From: Onchidella celtica
Lineage: Eukaryota > Mollusca > Gastropoda > Systellommatophora > Onchidiidae
Direction of reading: 5' to 3'
Length of the DNA stretch: 64,000 nt
Assembly: GCA_963931925.1 (NCBI GenBank)
Contig: OZ007580.1
Coordinates: forward strand, 3,734,908-3,798,907
Shown here in pieces: positions 57,396 through 64,000 of this stretch (positions are counted from its first letter, which is position 1; each line of letters begins with the position of its first letter). Under the pieces are notes generated by a model. That model had not been told where the DNA came from. It ran no database searches and saw only the letters and a list, made by a program, of their open reading frames with translations. The translations under genes were made by a program, and so were the position numbers.

Positions 57396-58075
57396 ATAAT
57401 AATAGTAAGTCATTTCTGTAGCGCCTGATTCCACAGAAGAGTGCTCTAAAGCGCCTAACAGTTCTCTCAGTCACACAACACACATTTTCATCAACCTATA
57501 CATAATCACTGTCTCCAGAATGTTACATATCCTGCGTATACGCTTTTGTAAACAACGCTGTTTTAAGTTTTCTTTTGAATTGGATCAAGCTGTTTGAATG
57601 TTTCACATGGTCAGTCAAGTCATTCCACAGTTTAGGTGCACACACCGAAAAAGCTCTTTCTCCCATGATTGTTCTTGATCTGGGCACTACTAATAAATTT
57701 GCTTCTGCTGATCTCAATTTTTTGGGTGGAATGTATTTTTCAATGAGCTCTGAAAGATATTCTGGTGAGCTTTGATTGAGGCATTTAAACACAATGCATA
57801 AAATCTTAAACTGAATACGCTCTCTAATAGGCAACCAATGAAGGTTTTGGAGAACTGCTTGAATATGTTCTGATGTTTTTTGATAAAGCAACAAGTCTAG
57901 CAGCCTTGTTCTGGATCTTTTGTAATCTATACATAGTTGCCTCAAGGATCCAATGAGCAAAGAGTTGCAATAATCTAAATGACTGACAATAAATGCCTGG
58001 ACCAGAATCTTTGCGGTCTCTTCATCAATACATGTTCTGATCTTACTGATAATCCGCAAGTGAAAGCCAGGAAGA
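57396..58075 (-). mobile_element. 3' end of an L2/CR1-like LINE (fragment B)
   Basis: A 178-codon minus frame (57523-58059) gives ISKIRTCIDEETAKILVQAF, LDYCNSLLIG, then an out-of-register stretch, QAVLQNLHWLPIRERIQFKI, SSPEYLSEL, PPKKLRSAEANLL, MGERAFSVCAPKLWNDL and QFKRKLKTALF. This is the L2/CR1 tail. The 3' UTR has TGTAGCGCCTG and an imperfect (TAA)n tail at 57396-57412. The RT core is absent, so it was truncated soon after RT. B's tail abuts A's 5' edge. Confidence 0.8.
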
Positions 58076-59120
58076 GCCAGGAAGATTTATTGTGATATGT
58101 GTGGATTTTGGACATAATAATATTTATCCCCAACACAAAAAAAGGGGGCGCATTGAACACAAAAACCCGGAACTGAAACCGAACTTGTGTTTTGTTTTCT
58201 GCGGACATTGTCCAGTCTTTTATTACAGCTGCACTAAGCACTGTTCATTTCTCTGATATGATTTAATAATTATTATCATTACAACTACGGTCTTTAGCCT
58301 TGTTGCTTTTGTTGTAAATTGTCAACCAAAATAATTATGTTTCCACAGTCGTGTAGTTACTTTGTTTCACTGGTAGATTTTTGACACGTTTCGCAAAAAC
58401 TTTGTTTGACAGATGTTTTCTTAGTAGAGATGAAAGTTCAACGTGGCAAAGATCATAACGTGGGTTCAGTGCAAGAAGTGCTTATCTTCTTTGTGGAGAT
58501 GGAAATAATCTCTTCTTGCAGCGAAGATGATCGCTGTGAATGTTGAACTCTCTTACGTTACCTCTGACGAAAGTTGCGTAGAAAAACATTTACCACTTTT
58601 TCTGATAAGAAAACATTAATTTTTGAATATCACTGCACTGCCTGTCGCAAAACCGTGACAAAAATAATTCTTCAGAAACGTTCCTTATTTGAACGCAAGC
58701 TATTTTGCACACCTAATGAAATTCTCAGGTGACAAGAAAGCAATTACGTCCACCTGGTACCTGGTTTTCACGACATGGCACCCGAACTGTTCAAAAGTCA
58801 GTAAAGGTGGCGTGTGAGAAACAACTTTAACACCTGGCCAGGTCGACATCAACGATCTGTTAAATACAAAGTTGTCACGAGAGGCGGAGAAAGTCACACT
58901 TGTAGACCCATTCGTGGGATCCTGGGATGGGCCGACAAAAACCGGTAAGCCAAAAAAGTCATAATTTTACTGTTACAATCGAGCAAAGTAGTTTTTTTAA
59001 AAAGTAAAAAACAGCAATTTTCTCTCGTTTTTTGGTATCAATTTGACACAACTGTAGTTTAATTTCACATTTATTGTGAGAGAACTGTCACCAGTACGAA
59101 TCAGCTTGAAAAATGGTATT
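58076..59120. other. Intergenic stretch, no gene recognised
   Basis: AT-rich unique sequence. No domain-bearing frame or RNA gene was seen. Confidence 0.5.
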
Positions 59121-59521
59121 ATATGTGAGTGTGCATGAGAAAACCCACAATAAGTCGGTAGAGCTGATTTTGAGAAAAACGGCGTTGAAGTGAAAATAAT
59201 TATGGGTCCGACACAAACTTCCAACTTGGCTGTTGTTTAGGGGATCGTGGCATGTTACAGGGTAAACTGTACATGAACAGTGAACGCTACTCACTATGAT
59301 CTCTATAACGGCTTAGTTATTAGACTACGGTCTCCTAACAACGATCCCTCCAATATTACTTGGTCAATTAGCTTTTGCCACTTTTAGAATTAAATGCCGT
59401 TTTCTCAAAATCTAGGTCACTGACTTCAATTTATCAGAAATATCTGTCTTTTATTATATGTACAGAACTCAAAATGTCATGTTGCCGACTTATGCCGGGT
59501 TTTCTCATGCACACTCACATA
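59121..59521. mobile_element. Element with long terminal inverted repeats (about 400 bp)
   Basis: The left end ATATGTGAGTGTGCATGAGA (then AAACCC) is repeated exactly in inverted orientation at the right end, followed inward by a TAAGTCGG match. A second inner pair is TTTTGAGAAAAACGGC and GCCGTTTTCTCAAAAT. No transposase. The superfamily is not assignable from the ends. Confidence 0.7.
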
Positions 59522-59905
59522 TTCCTAAAGAGTTGTTTGTTTATCTTTTAAGTGGTACACGAAGTTTCTTGAACTTGCTCTATTGAGTCTTTCCGTCATT
59601 TCGCACTCTCTGACGCGGAGAAAGTCACATTAAAAAACTCTCCACGTCTCCATAAATCAAAGCCCAGGTTGAGTTTACATTGGACTTGTCGTGTTGTTTA
59701 ATGAAGTTTTTATGTTTTCTCCCCTTTTTTTTCTCCCTTGGATTCGACCAGGATCTGAAGTTATGAGACGTGAGTTTCAGTGATTATGTTGAAACTTTAA
59801 TCAGCGCTTTTGATCTGTCTTCACAGGAATATACATTTAAATGAGAACGAATGAGTAATGGAGTGAAACGAAAGTCCAAGTGGAAGTTTTGGTGGCTGGA
59901 AATTA

Positions 59906-59990
59906 GGAGACAGAGAGACAGAGAGAAACACAGAGAGAGAGAGAGGGGGGGGGGCAGAGAGAGAGAGAAAGAGACAGAGAGAGAGAGAGG
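59906..59990. repeat. GA-rich microsatellite
   Basis: GACAGA and GA repeats with a G tract at 59945-59954. Confidence 0.9.
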
Positions 59991-60072
59991 TCCTAACTTG
60001 TCTTCAGCGCTGTGTTTACCGTTACTTCATCACGAAAATACTGAGGGCTGGGGAGGGGTAAGGGAGGTGAGG

Positions 60073-60073
<1 letters not shown>

Positions 60074-60111
<38 letters not shown>

Positions 60112-60150
60112 GTCTGTCTGTCTGTCTGTCCGTCCGTCCGTCTGTTTGTC
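60074..60150. repeat. (TATC)n / (TGTC)n microsatellite
   Basis: About nine TATC units followed by TGTC and CGTC units. Confidence 0.95.
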
Positions 60151-62302
60151 TGCCTGTATCGGTCTGTTAATCATCGGCGGTACCTGTCTAAATCCGTTTT
60201 GGTCAAAACATTAATTTTATTCAAACATATACATCTTGATAGGAGTGTATCACAGGCACAAATTTAAATTCAGTATTTTTAAAATATTTAATCAATTTAA
60301 AACAAAATTGCTTAGCATTTCATATTGAACAATTCATCCTAATTTTTTTTATTTTTCTTTAATTAACAAATTAAAGACAAAGAACTATAAATGACTCATC
60401 ACATCACTAAACAAGACAAGAGCCACATCATCCACAACAACAACAACATCAAAACAACAACAACAACAAATATGATTTACTCACCAGACAAGTGTTATAA
60501 TCCGCACCAATATGGACATGCATCAGTGTCGGCACTACTTTTCCAACTCTGACCAGTGAACAAATTGTAAATTATAAATCCTTCCGCTGCAGCTCTTCAT
60601 ACTCCATATTACTCCTGTACGTGAAATTAATCATCCCCGGGGTTGGAATATACACACTTTATTCCTGTTCCGTCCTTTTTTTTTCTTTTTTTTTTCAAAT
60701 CTCTATGTTCACTGATAAAAATTCTTCCGCTGCAGTCCGTCACTTCAAATACACAAGAAATAAATCGCTGTAAAATCTTAATGATTGAAAATAAATCACA
60801 CAATAGTTTAGACTGATGTGTACCGTGGCTACGATATCAAAGCACTAACATTAAAAAGGAGTGTCCGCAGAATTTCTGTTGGCACGAAGAGATACAATCG
60901 TGAATGAAAGAATATTAAGTAACATCCAGAAGGTCTTTGGAGTGCGAGATCTTGTTGTTTTTTATTTCATTTCTATTTCTTTTGTGATTTATGGAATGGT
61001 TTCTTTTTTTGTGTTGTATTTTCTACATTACAACATACTTTTGTTCTCTTGTTGTTTTGGTCACATTTTAACATCCAGATCATTCTACATGGACCATTTC
61101 CATTCGTCAAAAAAAAAAAGATGTAACGAGGTTTCAAATCGAGGGTGGGTAGCCAGCATGTTTTATACCCAAAATAGTCAAGTTGAGAAAAATGAGTTTG
61201 AATTTGTAACAGTAATGAAAATTCAAATAATTGTAATAACTTCAACACGGCCATATGAATAGTTTTATTTGGATACGAAATAAAAGTCGTAGACCTTGTC
61301 TCTTGGACATCTGTAGACATTTAAAAGCAGCGATTTGGACTTAACACCCTCAATATATTGAACGTCTGCTGTAGTGATTGTCTTTTTCCTGTGAAGACAT
61401 ATTTATTGACTTTTTTTTCATTCATTTCATTTATTTTATCTACTTTTTTGTTTTGCTTACTTACTTTATCTTTAATTACATTACATTTTTTTTTCGTCAT
61501 TTCCGACATTCATTGATGCGCATATTTAATGTCATTTCTTTTATTTCATTTTTTTTTAAATTCCATTTATTTTTCGTCCTGCATATTTCTATTTTTCACT
61601 CATGAGTAGCTTTACAATTTCACCAACATCACAACTTATGCCAGCATTTCATTCCAAATACGTTCTTTCTTTCATCTCACACAGTCTTCTAACAAACCGC
61701 TGAATGTCAAATTTGACCAGATTACAACACTGTTTGCTCAAGGGAATTAAAAACTCTCTTCTTCAACTTAAGTCAAGGCTTTGGTCCAGAAACCCATTCC
61801 TTCACTGAAACGTGATCAGTTTTTTAATTGTCAGAACTAAATTCTACAGGACAACCCAAGTAATGGTTTCAGTCCAAACCGCAGAACGACATAATCATTG
61901 TCTATGGCGTACATCGCCATGTTCATGACACATCTGCTTGAGTCAGTTTTACAACATTTTCAGAAAGCGTGAAAAAGTATTCCAAAAAGCTTTCCAAATC
62001 TTGTGACTTTGCGCAAAAGTGGTTTCGTGTCAAAGTTCAACTTTGAAAGCTCGAATACAAAACTTCATACTTTTCGGGAAACAGAACACACTAACCTTAT
62101 TTTATCTGGGATGTTTAGACCTACCTTAAAACTACTGAAGACTGACTTAGGCAATAATTGTGTTACGGGTGTGACGTCATCTCCTTCAATCTAGCTCAGT
62201 AAATCCTGTCCTTTGTGAAACGTTCATTCGCATTTGCTCCTCCATCTGCTCTTTGCGGTACCTTTATGCATTTTATTGCAATACAAATCATGCTGTCTCC
62301 TC
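60151..62302. other. Intergenic stretch, no gene recognised
   Basis: Very AT-rich, with poly-T tracts and a CAA-rich tract (about 60435-60470). A 133-codon plus frame at 60861-61262 is hydrophobic and Phe/Ser-rich, without motifs, and is probably chance. Confidence 0.5.
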
Positions 62303-62706
62303 CAGGGCCGGATTAAGACCTGTAGAGACCCTAGCTAAGCGCTTAAAAGATTCCCCCCCCCCCCACCCATACACTGTACATATATAATTCAAAATATAAA
62401 CAAAAATAAACCATAAAATATAAAATTTTACTTTTCGAAATGAAACAAAACTGTAAGATAGAAAAATCATGTCTTGTATGCCAACAAATACTCTTTTTTT
62501 TTTATTTATTGTAGGGAAAGGGGGGGGAGGAGGGGGCTGCTTGTGTACACTGGCTCAGCTGCCCCATTTACAGTTTTGCACCATATGGTCCATGGCAAAT
62601 ACGGCAATGAAAATTTTCTGTGATGCTCCCCCCCCCCTCCCCAGCCCCCATTTCCCCATATGCCCTAAGCATGTGCTTATTTTCCTTAATGGTTAATCCG
62701 GCCTTG
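62303..62706. mobile_element. hAT-like MITE (404 bp)
   Basis: Ends CAGGGCCGGATTAAGACC and, as the reverse complement of the right, CAAGGCCGGATTAACCA form a 15-bp inverted repeat with one mismatch. They resemble the ends of 3831-4268. Two C tracts (62353-62365, 62628-62637) lie inside. The flanking 8-mers do not match well, perhaps because C-rich sequence has slipped. Confidence 0.65.
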
Positions 62707-63305
62707 ATTCCCCCCCCCCCCCCCGCCCTCTTGTGAGAGAGTTCACTGCACGAGACATTTTTTTTTTTTGTTCTTTAATCCGGGAGCTTACATCCTTGAC
62801 GTCACAGCCTGCACATCACACAGTCATGCACGCAGGTATGTCAAGACAACTGCAGATCAGAAGACGATAAAAACGTCCATATAAAATATAATGCTAGTAA
62901 CTTCATTTTGACGCTTGGGTATGTTCAGGCAGATCGCTAACATGTAAAAATCTCCATGCTAACAATTTACAGTTGAATGAGTTGATAACTGCACCTTCTT
63001 CAGGGCCTAGGGACAAATCACATTTTCCACCAAATATTAACTTTTTTTTTTGTTTAAATCTCACCTTTTAAAATCTACCTCCACCCCACCCCCACCCCAC
63101 ACACATTTTTATCACACACACACACAGAGTAATTCAGGTTCGATATGGTTTTCACCTGAATTCCTTAAAAGTAATGTCATTTGCCAAAGACCAATACAAC
63201 TGTATTATGTATGATATAAAATGGTATATGAATGAAAATAATTATGCTCAGCGGGGACAATTTTTATAACATTGAGCCCTACCTTTCCACTCCGTGTTTT
63301 AATAG
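62707..63305. other. Intergenic stretch, no gene recognised
   Basis: It begins with a C tract (62709-62724) and holds a short CA tract (63115-63126). Nothing else recognisable. Confidence 0.5.
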
Positions 63306-63611
63306 TCTAATATTTCTAGTTTTTCCTGTACGTATTTTGCGAGAAGAAAAAATGTTCATTTTTCTGGTGTCGCATTCACTAAACAAGCATTCCTGACTGG
63401 GTGCGTCGCGCAGTGATGCGCTAGGGGAGTGCATGCAATTAGACTGCACCTAAACAACAACAACGACCAATGTCAGCAAACAAATACAACATACAAACAA
63501 ATAAAAAAAAATACAAAGTTCGAGTAGTTCCAATTGTATATTACTACGCACAACTGAAACTATGTAAACTTAAACAGCTTAATTCCAGACAACGCCGGGC
63601 ATTTCAGCTGG
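63306..63611 (+). mobile_element. Helitron 3' end, probably non-autonomous
   Basis: Ends with hairpin-like CCAGACAACGCCGGGC, then ATTTCAGCTGG followed by T (CTRR-T rule). Upstream AAACAAATAAAA-type and GTGCATGC segments echo the family 1 Helitrons. A possible start is TCTAATATTTCTAG at 63306, but it follows G rather than A, so the 5' boundary is uncertain. Confidence 0.5.
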
Positions 63612-63833
63612 TCTGGAAAAAGAAAAATATATTTGCGATTCCGCACGTTCACAGTACATGTGGTGTGTTTTATCTATGGACCTTTGAACTCCCAAATGAG
63701 ACTACAGGGCCAAAAGAAACCAGGAGGAAGATCCCCCAGACACAAGCCAAGCCCAGAAATCGTTGGTTAGCAAAGACCTCAAAACTAAAATACAACGAAT
63801 TTCCTCAGTTTGAATACATGTGAGGCGCGGTGG

Positions 63834-64000
63834 TCCAGAGGCAAGGTGCTCGCCTCTCATGCCGAAGGTACCGGGTTCAAATCCCGGTCGGTGCAGGCAT
63901 GTGGGAAGTTTGGGATTTTTCTCTTATTTTGCCTGTCCCTGATCCAATGCTAAGTAGGATTGGGGGCCCGTATGTGAATGTTGTGCACATTAAAGATACC
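63834..64000 (+). mobile_element. tRNA-derived SINE, cut by window end
   Basis: tRNA-like head with A box (GTGGTCCAGAGGCAAGG), anticodon arm CGCCTCTCATGCCGAAGG and B box GGTTCAAATCC, then GGTCGGTGCAGGCATGTGGG and a body containing CCCTGATCCAATGCTAAG. It shares head and body with 3113-3368 on the minus strand, which argues for a SINE and not a single-copy tRNA gene. The 3' part is outside the window. Confidence 0.75.

Noticed and set aside
63834-63910. Functional tRNA gene
   Set aside because: The head continues into a body shared with the element at 3113-3368, so it is a SINE; the acceptor stem does not pair convincingly.

Overview
The window looks like gene-poor intergenic DNA from an invertebrate animal nuclear genome, most likely a mollusc or another lophotrochozoan. 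The evidence is AT-rich sequence with no operons or compact genes, very many microsatellites and minisatellites, palindromic MITEs, non-autonomous Helitrons, a tRNA-derived SINE family, L2/CR1-like LINE fragments and a Ty3/gypsy-type LTR retrotransposon. The species cannot be fixed from this sequence. No complete host protein gene was recognised; three weak exon-like open stretches are listed with low confidence.

Layout. 1-12.8 kb: mostly unique sequence carrying small DNA-transposon relics (hAT-like, PIF/Harbinger-like, piggyBac-like), a SINE, a LINE remnant, two exon-like stretches, and a 52-bp-period minisatellite (10.5-11.2 kb) that contains ten perfect cAMP-response-element octamers. 12.8-18 kb: more palindromic MITEs and a 470-bp Helitron. 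18.0-20.2 kb: a 5'-truncated L2/CR1-like LINE on the minus strand with reverse transcriptase. 20-34 kb: local duplications, a foldback element, a 0.5-kb TAG triplet array, a 0.95-kb 26-bp-period minisatellite, another MITE and a Helitron 3' end. 34-39 kb: microsatellites and a second type of LINE remnant.

39.4-48.8 kb is the most striking part. A 39-bp-period minisatellite of about 48 units is split by a 7,559-bp LTR retrotransposon with two 1,382-bp LTRs that differ at about three positions, a 5-bp target duplication, and one open gag-pol frame. Its domain order is gag, protease, integrase, reverse transcriptase, RNase H. Integrase before reverse transcriptase is the Ty1/copia order, yet the domains themselves are of Ty3/gypsy type. 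This matches the small Gmr1-like group. The insertion is recent and the element looks whole.

48.8-64 kb: a nested Helitron cluster whose uninterrupted paralogous site is visible at 33.9 kb, two adjacent LINE 3' ends, simple-repeat arrays, a long-inverted-repeat element, an hAT-like MITE, a Helitron end and, at the right edge, the start of a tRNA-derived SINE. Nearly everything recognisable here is mobile or tandem-repeat DNA, so there is no host pathway to describe.
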